From the NCBI RefSeq assembly GCF_049446075.1, contig NZ_JBMSEB010000001.1:2480001-2544000 (forward strand): a stretch of DNA of 64,000 bases. The letters run 5' to 3'. Below the pieces are notes generated by a model that saw only the letters and a list, made by a program, of their open reading frames with translations, made no database searches and was not told where the DNA came from. Each line of letters begins with the position of its first letter. Position 1 is the stretch's first letter. A program made the translations under genes and the position numbers. This document shows positions 1 through 7,679 of the stretch, piece after piece. The DNA is from Humibacter sp049446075 (GTDB lineage Bacteria > Actinomycetota > Actinomycetes > Actinomycetales > Microbacteriaceae).

Positions 1-1827
1 GTCGGCCTCGCGCTCTCGGCCAATCGCGACAGACTGATCGAGGTGATGGCATCCGAAACCGGGAAGACCATTGCCGAGGCCGATCCCGAGGTCAGCGAGG
101 CCGTCGATTTCGCGCACTACTATGCCGCGCTCGCCCGCGAGCTCGACACCGTTCAGGGCGCTCGGTTCGTGCCGTCGCGCCTCACGCTGGCGACGCCGCC
201 GTGGAACTTCCCGGTGTCGATCGCGGCCGGGAGCGTGCTTGGCCCTCTCGCCGCAGGAAGCGGAGTGGTGCTCAAGCCCGCTCCGCAGGCGAGGCGCTGC
301 GCTGCCGTGCTGGCCGAGTGCATCTGGGAGGCGGGCATCCCGCGCGAACTGATGGCGCTCGCCGACGTCGACGAGGGCGACCTCGGTCGTGCGCTGATCT
401 CCGACCCCCGGGTGGATCGCGTCATCCTCACCGGCTCGTACGACACTGCGCAGCTCTTCAAGAGCTGGCGGCCAGACCTGCCGTTGCTGGCCGAGACGAG
501 CGGCAAGAACGCCGTCGTCGTCACGCCGAGCGCCGACGTGGATCTCGCGGTGGGCGACATTGTGAGAAGCGCGTTCAGCAACGCGGGCCAGAAATGCTCG
601 GCGGCCAGCCTGGTGATCCTGGTCGGATCGATGGGCACGTCCCGCCGCTTTCTCGACCAGCTGGCCGACGCAGCCGAAAGCGTGTTCGTGGGGTGGCCGG
701 AGCAGCCGGTGACGTGGATGGGCCCGCTCATCGAGCCGGCCGCGGGCAAGCTCGAGTACGCGCTCACCCAGTTGGAAGCAGGCGAGCAGTGGCTCGTCGA
801 GCCGCGGAGGCTCGACGACTCTGGGCGCCTCTGGTCGCCCGGCATCCGCACCGGCGTGCAGCCAGGTTCGCGCTTCCACCAGACCGAGTTCTTCGGCCCG
901 GTGCTCGGCATCATGCAGGCGCGCACCCTGGAGCAGGCCGTCGAGTGGCAGAACGACGTGGACTATGGGCTCACGGCCGGCCTGCATTCGCTGGATCCGG
1001 ACGAGATCGAGTACTGGCTGGCGACCGTCGACGCAGGCAACCTGTACGTCAACCGCGGCATCACGGGCGCGATCGTGCAGCGGCAACCGTTCGGCGGATG
1101 GAAGCGGTCCTCGGTGGGTGCCGGCCACAAGGCGGGCGGCCCGAACTACCTCTTCGGCCTGGGATCGTGGACGACGGATGCCGGCTCGTCCAGCGCGAGC
1201 CTGCACCTGCGGGGCCTCGACTCGCGTGTGACAAGGGTGATCGAGTCAGCGCAGCCTTCGATGAGCTATCAGGAGTTCGACGTCGTGCGACGCTCGGCGC
1301 TCAGCGACGCGATCGCGTGGGCGAACGAGTTCGGTGTCGCACGGGATGCCGCGAACCTCGGTGTGGAGCGCAACCTGTTCCGCTATCGACCGGCGCAGGC
1401 GAGCATCCGTCTCGCCGAGGGCGCGAGCCTGCCGTCTTTGCTGCGCGTGCTTGCGGCGGCGACCCTCGTGCGTGGGCGTTTCGACGTGAGCACTCCGGTG
1501 CAGTTGCCTCGCCCTTTGCGTGAGGCGCTGCATGAGACGGGCGCGGCGGAGATCGTGGAATCGGATGCCGCGTGGCTGAGCCGTGTTGCGGCTTCCGGTC
1601 CGGCAGTGGACCCGGATGGTCCGCCTGCCGAGCGCATCCGCCTGATCGGGGGCGATCCGTCGGCTCTCGCCAGAGCGCTCGGGGACCGCATCGACGTGGC
1701 GGTCTTCTCCGGTGAGGTCACGGCATCCGGTCGCGTCGATCTTCTTCCGTTCCTCAAGGAGCAGGCCGTGTCGATCACGAATCACCGCTTCGGCACGTCC
1801 ACGAGGCTGACCGCCGACATCATCTGA
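1..1827 (+). CDS. putA: PutA C-terminal part (P5C dehydrogenase), 5'-truncated by window edge
   Basis: The reading frame is open from base 1, so the start lies outside the window; 608 residues are visible. It is an aldehyde dehydrogenase domain. The general-base Glu is in LLAETSGKN (codon at 493) and the catalytic Cys is in NAGQKCS (codon at 595), 34 residues apart as usual. A region of about 200 residues follows the ALDH core, as in the bifunctional PutA proteins that oxidise proline to P5C and then glutamate semialdehyde to glutamate with NAD. The proline dehydrogenase half would lie upstream. A stand-alone P5C dehydrogenase is less likely because of the long C-terminal extension. Its product pathway connects with rocD at 8564. 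Confidence 0.85.
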   Translation, partial: VGLALSANRDRLIEVMASETGKTIAEADPEVSEAVDFAHYYAALARELDTVQGARFVPSRLTLATPPWNFPVSIAAGSVLGPLAAGSGVVLKPAPQARRCAAVLAECIWEAGIPRELMALADVDEGDLGRALISDPRVDRVILTGSYDTAQLFKSWRPDLPLLAETSGKNAVVVTPSADVDLAVGDIVRSAFSNAGQKCSAASLVILVGSMGTSRRFLDQLADAAESVFVGWPEQPVTWMGPLIEPAAGKLEYALTQLEAGEQWLVEPRRLDDSGRLWSPGIRTGVQPGSRFHQTEFFGPVLGIMQARTLEQAVEWQNDVDYGLTAGLHSLDPDEIEYWLATVDAGNLYVNRGITGAIVQRQPFGGWKRSSVGAGHKAGGPNYLFGLGSWTTDAGSSSASLHLRGLDSRVTRVIESAQPSMSYQEFDVVRRSALSDAIAWANEFGVARDAANLGVERNLFRYRPAQASIRLAEGASLPSLLRVLAAATLVRGRFDVSTPVQLPRPLREALHETGAAEIVESDAAWLSRVAASGPAVDPDGPPAERIRLIGGDPSALARALGDRIDVAVFSGEVTASGRVDLLPFLKEQAVSITNHRFGTSTRLTADII

Positions 1828-1830
1828 CGA

Positions 1831-1880
1831 CCCACCGCCGGTTGAGTAGCGACGCGAAGCGCCGCGCATCGAAACCCGAC
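1831..1880. repeat. Dispersed GTTGAGTAG / ATCGAAAC intergenic repeat, copy 1
   Basis: It contains GTTGAGTAGCGACGCG followed by GCGCATCGAAACC. The same two ends recur at 9848-9950, 18404-18453 and 20848-20971, always between genes. It follows the putA stop codon directly. Confidence 0.75.
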
Positions 1881-1890
1881 CCCGAACCTG

Positions 1891-1961
1891 GCATGCACCG
1901 CAAGGGGACCTGAGGATCCCCTGATAGTGGCGGCTTTTCTGAGAATGGCGCCGGTGCATGC
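1891..1961. repeat. Nested inverted repeat in the putA-NlpC gap
   Basis: GCATGCACCG (1891-1900) is the exact reverse complement of CGGTGCATGC (1952-1961). Inside this pair lies a second hairpin, AGGGGA (1903-1908) with TCCCCT (1917-1922). The element could be a folded RNA, a terminator without a T-tract, or a small palindromic repeat. The rest of this 530-base gap (1828-2357) holds the repeat above, a GCCGCCC/GGGCGGC hairpin near 2056-2083 and the terminator at 2185; I see no gene in it. Confidence 0.5.
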
Positions 1962-2184
1962 GTCGGTGGAACGGAAGTGGGTCAGGCGACCAGCTTCGTC
2001 GACTCGGACGGTCATCCGCGATCCGCGTCAGCATGCGGATCGCGCCGGGCTCGCAGCCGCCCTTCCTCGGCAGTCTGGGCGGCCGATCTCCCCGCAAGAG
2101 GTCCGAAACCTCGACCGGTCAGGTAACTGAGAACCTGAACGCCTTCTGGATGCGAGGGGTGCCGTCTCGCCTACGGTTGTCGAC

Positions 2185-2211
2185 GGTCGGTGAAGAACCG
2201 GCCTTTTGTTT
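2185..2211 (+). terminator. Terminator-like hairpin upstream of the first NlpC/P60 gene
   Basis: GGTCGG (2185-2190) pairs with CCGGCC (2198-2203) with one G-U pair, loop of 7, followed by TTTTGTTT. It lies 147 bases before the chosen start at 2358 and well after putA, so it could end readthrough from putA or act as an attenuator in the leader of the NlpC gene. Confidence 0.5.
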
Positions 2212-2357
2212 GTACCCGAACGACACCCGACGCCGCCGCCCGCGGCACCGGCCGGGCCCGGAGCGAATCCCGACACTCGCTCCGCGGCCGAATCACGCCA
2301 GGCGTCGACCAAGAAACGAAGCTCGATACCAGCCCCCGGAACACTGCCACGAAACTC

Positions 2358-3209
2358 ATGCGCTTACCCTCTTCGACGTACGACCACTCCCGAAACCTCT
2401 CAGCCGACGCTGCTCGCGGCCGCCATCGCGGCACCGATCCTGCCGTAGCGGCCGCAAACCGCGCGACCCGCCGCCACCGCATCACGCTCGCCGTCGCAGG
2501 CGTCTCCTTCGGACTCATCGCCAGCCTCACCACGGCCCTTCCCGGCTATGCCGCCGAACGCATCGTGCATCCGCTCGCGCACTCCGTCGCTGTCACGCAC
2601 AGCGCAGAGAGCGCGAGTGGCGCAGGCGCTGGCAGCCACGGCGCGAGCAAGGCTCGAGCCCAGCAGTCCGCGCTGCATGCCGCGATCCTCAGTGCGGCAG
2701 CGCATGGGGATGTGCAGCACCTCGACGTGGCGGCTGACGTCGTGCAGCCGTCGGTGGCCCAGGACTCCTTCGCCGCGGTCGACGTTGTGGCGAACCTTCA
2801 GCACGCCTACGGCATCGATCAGAGCGTCGCCATGCAGCTCGTGGGCGCCGGAAACGCGAACGGGCGTGCGGCAGTGGTGTCGACCGCGATGTCGTATCTC
2901 GGCACGCCCTACGTGCTGGGCGGCGCTTCGCACAGCGGCATCGACTGCTCGGGGCTCACCATGGTCGCCTACGCGGCGGCAGGCGTCAGCCTTGCGCACT
3001 ACGTTCCCACGCAAGACGCCGCGGGCACGCCGATCTCGGCGGCCGACGCGCGTCCGGGCGACCTCGTGGTCTTCGACAGCGAGGAGCACGTCGGCATCTA
3101 CATGGGCAACGGCATGGTGCTCCACGCGCCGACCGAGGGACGCGACGTCGAGCTCGACCCGCTCAGCGACTGGGCGAGCATCCCGTACCACTTCACGCGC
3201 CTGATCTGA
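2358..3209 (+). CDS. Secreted NlpC/P60 peptidoglycan hydrolase
   Basis: Predicted D-glutamyl-type endopeptidase that cuts stem peptides in the cell wall. The 283-residue protein has a charged N-terminus, a hydrophobic segment near residues 43-62 ending in an Ala-rich cleavage region, a low-complexity linker and a C-terminal NlpC/P60 domain (about 172-283). The triad is complete: Cys197 in GIDCSGLT, His244 in EEHVGIY, His256 in VLHAP. The frame is open further upstream to 2190, but that part is Arg-rich and lacks a signal, so ATG 2358 is preferred; no strong ribosome site is visible. It is followed by a paralogue at 3445. Confidence 0.8.
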   Translation: MRLPSSTYDHSRNLSADAARGRHRGTDPAVAAANRATRRHRITLAVAGVSFGLIASLTTALPGYAAERIVHPLAHSVAVTHSAESASGAGAGSHGASKARAQQSALHAAILSAAAHGDVQHLDVAADVVQPSVAQDSFAAVDVVANLQHAYGIDQSVAMQLVGAGNANGRAAVVSTAMSYLGTPYVLGGASHSGIDCSGLTMVAYAAAGVSLAHYVPTQDAAGTPISAADARPGDLVVFDSEEHVGIYMGNGMVLHAPTEGRDVELDPLSDWASIPYHFTRLI

Positions 3210-3284
3210 GCCGCCCCGGCACGACGCACCTACTCGACGCAGTCGCTGCTGCAACGGGGTCGCCTCCTGCACCAGGTGCGCGGC

Positions 3285-3400
3285 CAACAGCCGAACCTCT
3301 GAGCTTCATCAGGGAACCCGGCCAAGGCATCGGTTAGGGTGGAGACCGGTCGGCTCAGCCGTCCGCATTTCGGGGGACACGTAACGTCATCCGTACGCCT
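3285..3400 (+). promoter_or_regulatory. Candidate structured 5' leader (c-di-AMP riboswitch-like), weak
   Basis: The gap before the second NlpC gene contains GCCGAACCTCTGAG, AGGGAACCCGG and TTAGGGTGGAGACC in the order of the GCUGAACCC, GGGGACCC and GGGGUGAAUC blocks of ydaO-type c-di-AMP riboswitches, which commonly precede actinobacterial cell-wall hydrolase genes. The 3' CCGUCAGCUAACC block is not convincing. TAGGGT at 3335-3340 could instead be a -10 box. Confidence 0.25.
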
Positions 3401-3444
3401 GCCGGTCGGCATGCGGTGCGGCAACGGGAGCAGGCTGGGAGCGA

Positions 3445-4677
3445 ATGGGTCGGAGAGTAGCGCAGATCAACCCTGGTGACTCGCTCGCAGAGCACGCGCC
3501 GTCGCGCGACGCCATTGCGGAGCCCGAAGACCTCGCTGCGTTCCTCGCTCGCTTCGACACGGATGCCCGCACCGCTCAAGCGGCGCCGCTCGCGTCGGAC
3601 GCGGCTCCCGCACCGGTCGCGGCCTCCGCACCACTCGCGGCACCCGCGCCGGCCGAGCCGTCGCCCGCCGCCCAGGCATCGCCGGGTACGCCCAGCGACT
3701 CCGCCACGTCAGGCGCTTCGGTCTACCCGTCGCGCCGCGCTCTGCGCGAAGCGAGGGCGGCCGCGGAAGCATCTTCTCCCCGCGCTCTCGAGGCCCAAGC
3801 GACGTCGACCTCGACACAGTCGCTTGCCGACGTGCCGACCGGCCCGGCGGCGACCGCTCGAGCGACGGCCGCTGATCATGCGCACACGCCGCAAGAGCAC
3901 GAAGAGTCAACTCGATCTGCTGGCTCGCGCGCTCGGAACACCGAGCAGGCGCAGACCGCCCCGACGCACAGCTCGGCGCCAGGCGTCGAACAGCCGCACG
4001 CTCGCAGGCACGCCAGGGCGCAGGCATCCCGAAAGCCGGCGCTCGTAGCCGGTGGTGCGGCGCTCGCTCTCATCCCTGGCCTCATGTTCGCCGCGCCGGC
4101 GAACGCCGCGGAGACCATCAGCCCCCAGCAACTGCAGGCGACGATCGCCAGCAACACGAAGCTGATCGCGCAGAAGCTGCAGGTCTCGTCGGCTGTCTCC
4201 AACGGATCGCTCGAGAAAGAGAACTACGTCGCAGGGGCTATCGCAGGCATCGTCGCGGCCGAGTCGGGCCCGAACGGCCCGGGCGTCGCCGTGGCGCTCG
4301 CGGAGGCGCTCCAGTACGGAGGTGCCCGCGAGAAGATCGTGGAGACCGCGCTGACCTACCTTGGCGACCCCTATGCGCTCGGTGGGGCATCCCATTCCGG
4401 TATCGACTGCTCGGGCCTCACCATGGTCTCCTACGCAACGGTCGGCGTCTCGCTCGTGCACTACGTGCCTTCGCAGGATTCCGTCGCCACCCCCATCACC
4501 GAGGCTCAAGCGCAGCCCGGCGACCTGGTCTTCTTCAACGACGACGAGCATGTCGCGCTCTACCTCGGCGACGGGATGATCATCGAGGCGCCCGACTACG
4601 GAATCCCGGTTCGCATCGTGTCACTGTCCACGTGGAGCGGCATCGGCTACCACTTCGGCCGCGTCCTGCACAGCTGA
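3445..4677 (+). CDS. NlpC/P60 family protein with long Ala/Pro-rich N-terminus
   Basis: This 410-residue paralogue of the upstream gene has a long disordered N-terminal region rich in Ala, Pro and Ser. It carries an SRRALREAR motif near residue 96, found before the membrane segment of many actinobacterial cell-wall enzymes, then a hydrophobic segment at about 198-221 and an NlpC/P60 domain at about 295-410. Cys322 (GIDCSGLT) and His369 (DEHVALY) are present. The third triad position is Glu381 (IIEAP) where the neighbour has His, which is unusual. The start ATG follows GGGAG closely. Its stop codon lies inside the first unit of a tandem repeat. Confidence 0.8.
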   Translation: MGRRVAQINPGDSLAEHAPSRDAIAEPEDLAAFLARFDTDARTAQAAPLASDAAPAPVAASAPLAAPAPAEPSPAAQASPGTPSDSATSGASVYPSRRALREARAAAEASSPRALEAQATSTSTQSLADVPTGPAATARATAADHAHTPQEHEESTRSAGSRARNTEQAQTAPTHSSAPGVEQPHARRHARAQASRKPALVAGGAALALIPGLMFAAPANAAETISPQQLQATIASNTKLIAQKLQVSSAVSNGSLEKENYVAGAIAGIVAAESGPNGPGVAVALAEALQYGGAREKIVETALTYLGDPYALGGASHSGIDCSGLTMVSYATVGVSLVHYVPSQDSVATPITEAQAQPGDLVFFNDDEHVALYLGDGMIIEAPDYGIPVRIVSLSTWSGIGYHFGRVLHS

Positions 4678-4838
4678 CTGAGGCGAGCGCAGAGCGAGCT
4701 TGCTCGCTATGCCGAGCCGATGGAGGCTGTTGAGCGCCGCGAACACAGCTGACTGAGGCGAGCGCAGAGCGAGCTTGCTCGCTATGCCGAGCCGATGGAG
4801 GCCTGTTGAGCGGGATCGCGAACACAGCTGACTGACTG
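4669..4838. repeat. 75-79 bp tandem repeat over the NlpC stop codon
   Basis: Units begin with CACAGCTGACTG at 4669, 4744 and 4823, giving two full copies and a partial third. Each full copy contains AGCGAGCTTGCTCGCT, a hairpin with 6-bp arms. The first unit includes the last codons and TGA of the NlpC gene. It lies between convergent genes, so it may act as a two-way terminator. Confidence 0.8.
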
Positions 4839-4857
4839 CGCCCACCGGCGAAGCCGT

Positions 4858-6270
4858 CTACGTCAGGGGCAGTTCGATGTCGACCGTGAGTCCCTCATCT
4901 GGGCGTGAGGCGAGGCGGATGCCCCCTCGAGCGGCGTCGACCAGTCCGGACACGATCGCGAGCCCCAGTCCGCTGCCCGTCGTCGTGTTGCGCGCAGCGT
5001 CGGCTCTGGTGAAGCGGTCCAGCGCGATCGGCACGAAGTCCTGCGGCATTCCCGGCCCGTCGTCCAGGATCGTCAGCCGGACGCATGCGTTGTCGTGTTG
5101 AAGGCGGGCCGTCACGGTGCCTGCACCCTTCGCTGCGCCTATCGCGGTGATCGAGTTGGAGATGAGGTTGTCGACGATGCGTCCGAACTCCTGGGTCGAC
5201 AGCGCGATCGCGCCCGGCGCCGGCGTCTCCGTCGTCACCTCGAAGTCGATGACGCACTGGATGCCTCGCACGAGCGCCGCCTGGCGCATGCGGTCGATCG
5301 CCGCCGCCAGCTCGTTCTCGAGGGCATGCCAGCCGCTCGATCCGCGGTCGCCGTGCGCATCGATGCGGGAGAGCTCGAGCAGGTTCGTCGCGAGGTTCGA
5401 CAACCGCAGCACGGTCGACTGGGCCTGACGCACATCCGCGAGCAGCGCATCGGCGTCGCCCGCGTCGAGCTCCGCCAGCTCCAGCTCGCCGCGCAGCACG
5501 GCGAGCGGTGTGCGCAGCTCGTGGCTGGCATCCGAGACGAGTTGTTTCTCTCGCTCGGCGGATGCCCGCAGTGCGGCGATGAGGCCGTTCAGCGTGACCG
5601 CGAGAGCGGCGAGCTCGTCCCGCACAGGCGGCACTTCGAGCAGTTCGTCGCCTGGGCTCCCGCCACTGCGATCGGCCTGTCGCCGCGTGATCTGGTCCGC
5701 CTGCCTGCGCATGTCGTTCACCGGCCGTAGCGCGGTGCGCGCCAAGATGAACGACGCCATCGTGAAGCACGCGACGAGGCCGATCATGCCGATGATGAGT
5801 GCCGTCGTCAGCCTCACCAGCACGAGGTCGTTGGAGTCCTGATCGCGTGCCGTGATGACATGCCACACCCCGCTGGGAGTGGCGACCGCCTTCGAGCGCA
5901 CCAGATATGCGTGCTGCGAGGTTCGCACCACCTGTGTGGTCTCCTCCGAGGCGAGGGGTATGTGCCCGTATGGCCGCAGTGACCGAGGCAGGGTCGACAG
6001 CGTCGCCCTTCCAGAGGGAGAGACGAGGGCCACGTACTGGTCCTCGGTGGGAACGGCGTCGACGTCTACCGGGTTCTTCTGCAGCGCCACCTCGAACTGC
6101 TCGGCATCGTCGCGCAGCAACGTGACGGTGGCATTGCGCACGATCACGCTCACGCCGGCACGGATGCCCAGCACCGCGACGACCCCGACGAGGAGCGCGA
6201 TCACGAAGCTGCCCACGGTAATGCGAGCCGTGATCGACAGGCGCCCGGCGGTGCCCCGGATCCACTTCAC
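4858..6270 (-). CDS. Two-component sensor histidine kinase (HAMP, HisKA, HATPase)
   Basis: A 470-residue membrane kinase. It has two membrane segments (about 18-40 and 154-176) bracketing an extracellular sensor loop of some 115 residues, then HAMP, a dimerisation box with phospho-acceptor His250 in SDASHELRTPLA, and an ATPase domain with N-box NLISNS, G1 DDGPGMP, F-box DRFTRA and G2 GSGLGLAI. It lies 40 bases downstream of the response regulator on the same strand, so the two are almost certainly cotranscribed. The stimulus is not deducible; the loop matches no sensor domain I recognise. Confidence 0.92.
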   Translation of the reverse strand: MKWIRGTAGRLSITARITVGSFVIALLVGVVAVLGIRAGVSVIVRNATVTLLRDDAEQFEVALQKNPVDVDAVPTEDQYVALVSPSGRATLSTLPRSLRPYGHIPLASEETTQVVRTSQHAYLVRSKAVATPSGVWHVITARDQDSNDLVLVRLTTALIIGMIGLVACFTMASFILARTALRPVNDMRRQADQITRRQADRSGGSPGDELLEVPPVRDELAALAVTLNGLIAALRASAEREKQLVSDASHELRTPLAVLRGELELAELDAGDADALLADVRQAQSTVLRLSNLATNLLELSRIDAHGDRGSSGWHALENELAAAIDRMRQAALVRGIQCVIDFEVTTETPAPGAIALSTQEFGRIVDNLISNSITAIGAAKGAGTVTARLQHDNACVRLTILDDGPGMPQDFVPIALDRFTRADAARNTTTGSGLGLAIVSGLVDAARGGIRLASRPDEGLTVDIELPLT

Positions 6271-6310
6271 GACGCGGCTCGACTCACAGTGTTCACGTCG
6301 ACCGCTCGGC

Positions 6311-7051
6311 TCACCTTGCCGGCTCGGCAGGAGCGCCGTGCTCCGACGACTCCGCCTCGCCAGGAGTCTGGATCAGCTCGAGTCGGTACCCGAGGCCGCG
6401 CACCGTGGCAATGCGGATGCCGGTCTCTGCAGCATCTAGCTTGCGGCGCACGTACGACACGTACTGGTCGAGCACGTTCTGGTCGATGTGCTCATGCCCG
6501 CCCCAGATGTCGTCGAGGATGTCGTTGCGCGTCACCATCTCGCCCGCGTGCGTCGCGAGCAGGCGCACGAGTGAGAACTCGCGGGGGCTGAACGCCACCT
6601 GCTTGCCCGCCACGGATGCCTTGTGCTCGAGCGAGTCGATGGTGAGGTTGCCGACGCGCAGGGTCGGCTTGGTCGAGGCATCCCTGCGAAGCAGCGCGCG
6701 TAGCCTGGCGGCCAGTTCCGCGAACGCGAACGGCTTCGTGAGGTAGTCGTCGGCTCCCGAGTCGAGGCCGAACACTCGGTCTTCGACGGCGTCGCGTGCG
6801 GTCAGCAGCAGGATGGGCATGGTGCGGCCGGACTCGCGCACCCTGCGGCACAGCTCGAAGCCGCTCATTCCCGGCAGCATGACGTCGACGGCGAGCGCGT
6901 CGACCGTGTTGTCGCGAAGTGTGATGAGCGCGTCCACGCCGTTGTCGACCGAGAGCACGTCGTAGCCCTCCGCGATGAGTCCGCGGCGAATGAGCCTCGC
7001 CATGTCGAGGTCGTCCTCGACGACGAGGAGGCGCGCTTTCGGTTCGTCCAC
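6311..7051 (-). CDS. OmpR/PhoB-family response regulator
   Basis: A 246-residue regulator. The receiver domain has the acidic pair EDD near residues 12-14, phospho-acceptor Asp56 in AVDVMLPG and Lys106 in LTKPF. The C-terminal winged-helix Trans_reg_C domain (about 128-225) ends in the usual RGLGYRLE motif. The start is GTG at 7051 with only a weak ribosome site. It is first gene of the two-gene operon with the kinase at 4858. Targets are unknown. Confidence 0.92.
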   Translation of the reverse strand: MDEPKARLLVVEDDLDMARLIRRGLIAEGYDVLSVDNGVDALITLRDNTVDALAVDVMLPGMSGFELCRRVRESGRTMPILLLTARDAVEDRVFGLDSGADDYLTKPFAFAELAARLRALLRRDASTKPTLRVGNLTIDSLEHKASVAGKQVAFSPREFSLVRLLATHAGEMVTRNDILDDIWGGHEHIDQNVLDQYVSYVRRKLDAAETGIRIATVRGLGYRLELIQTPGEAESSEHGAPAEPAR

Positions 7052-7138
7052 CCGCTCATCGTCACAGAGTCTGCTGGGCGAGTCGAGAGGAATCGCTATG
7101 GATGTGCTCAGGCGTTATGGAAGGCGAAGCCTTCCTTG

Positions 7139-7576
7139 TCACTCGATCTTGCGATGCACGAGGCGCGAGAGCACGATCGCGCTGCGCGTGTGGTCGACGC
7201 TGGGAGCCACGCGCACGCGCTCGAGCGCGGCTTCGAGGCTCGGGATGTCCCTCGACCGGATGCGCAGAATGGCGTCGGCGCTGCCCGACACGGTCGACGC
7301 CTCTGCCACCTCGGGAACGGCCGTGAGGATGCGCTGCAACTCGCTCGGCGAGACGGTTCCCCTGCAGAACAGCTCCACGTAGGCCTCGGTGCTCATGCCG
7401 TCGATGGTCGGGTCGACGTTGATCGTGAAACCGCGGATGACACCGTCGGCCACCAGTCGGTCGATGCGTCGCTTCACTGCGGATGCGGACAGCCCGACAC
7501 GCGAGCCGATGTCGCCGTACGAGGCGCGAGAGTTCTCGCGCAGGAGGTCGATGATGTTCCGATCCAAGTTGTCCAC
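7139..7576 (-). CDS. Lrp/AsnC-family transcriptional regulator
   Basis: A 145-residue regulator with an N-terminal helix-turn-helix (DIGSRVGLSASAVKRRIDRL) and a C-terminal ligand-binding alpha/beta (RAM) domain. It is divergent from the dimethylargininase-rocD pair 103 bases away, so it probably senses arginine, ornithine or a related amino acid and controls that operon. The GTG start at 7576 sits 6 bases from a TAGAAT box, which suggests a leaderless transcript. Confidence 0.88.
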   Translation of the reverse strand: MDNLDRNIIDLLRENSRASYGDIGSRVGLSASAVKRRIDRLVADGVIRGFTINVDPTIDGMSTEAYVELFCRGTVSPSELQRILTAVPEVAEASTVSGSADAILRIRSRDIPSLEAALERVRVAPSVDHTRSAIVLSRLVHRKIE

Positions 7577-7582
7577 CGGCCC

Positions 7583-7588
7583 ATTCTA
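7583..7588 (-). promoter_or_regulatory. -10 box of the Lrp-family gene, leaderless type
   Basis: Read on the minus strand the sequence is TAGAAT, then GGGCCG, then the GTG start codon. The 6-base spacing places the transcription start at or next to the start codon. Confidence 0.5.
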
Positions 7589-7620
7589 GGTGGAATCATT
7601 GCGTCGACACGACGATTTGC

Positions 7621-7633
7621 GCACGAATCGTGC
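7621..7633. promoter_or_regulatory. Candidate Lrp operator palindrome
   Basis: GCACGAATCGTGC is a perfect 13-base palindrome in the divergent gap between the Lrp-type gene and the dimethylargininase gene. A nearby CACGACGATT resembles a second half site. Assignment to this regulator is inferred from position. Confidence 0.4.
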
Positions 7634-7679
7634 AGCGGATGCCAGACACCCGCAATATCCCGGTGCGACACTGGAAAGC

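Noticed and set aside
2041..2140. Glycine riboswitch suggested by GGTCAGGTAAC
   Set aside because: Only the 3' CAGGTAA-like part is present, the paired 5' block is absent, and the downstream gene is a cell-wall hydrolase.
3301..3345. Cobalamin riboswitch suggested by AGGGAACCCGG
   Set aside because: The following GGUGnAAnnCCG and ACUGU blocks of the B12 box are missing.
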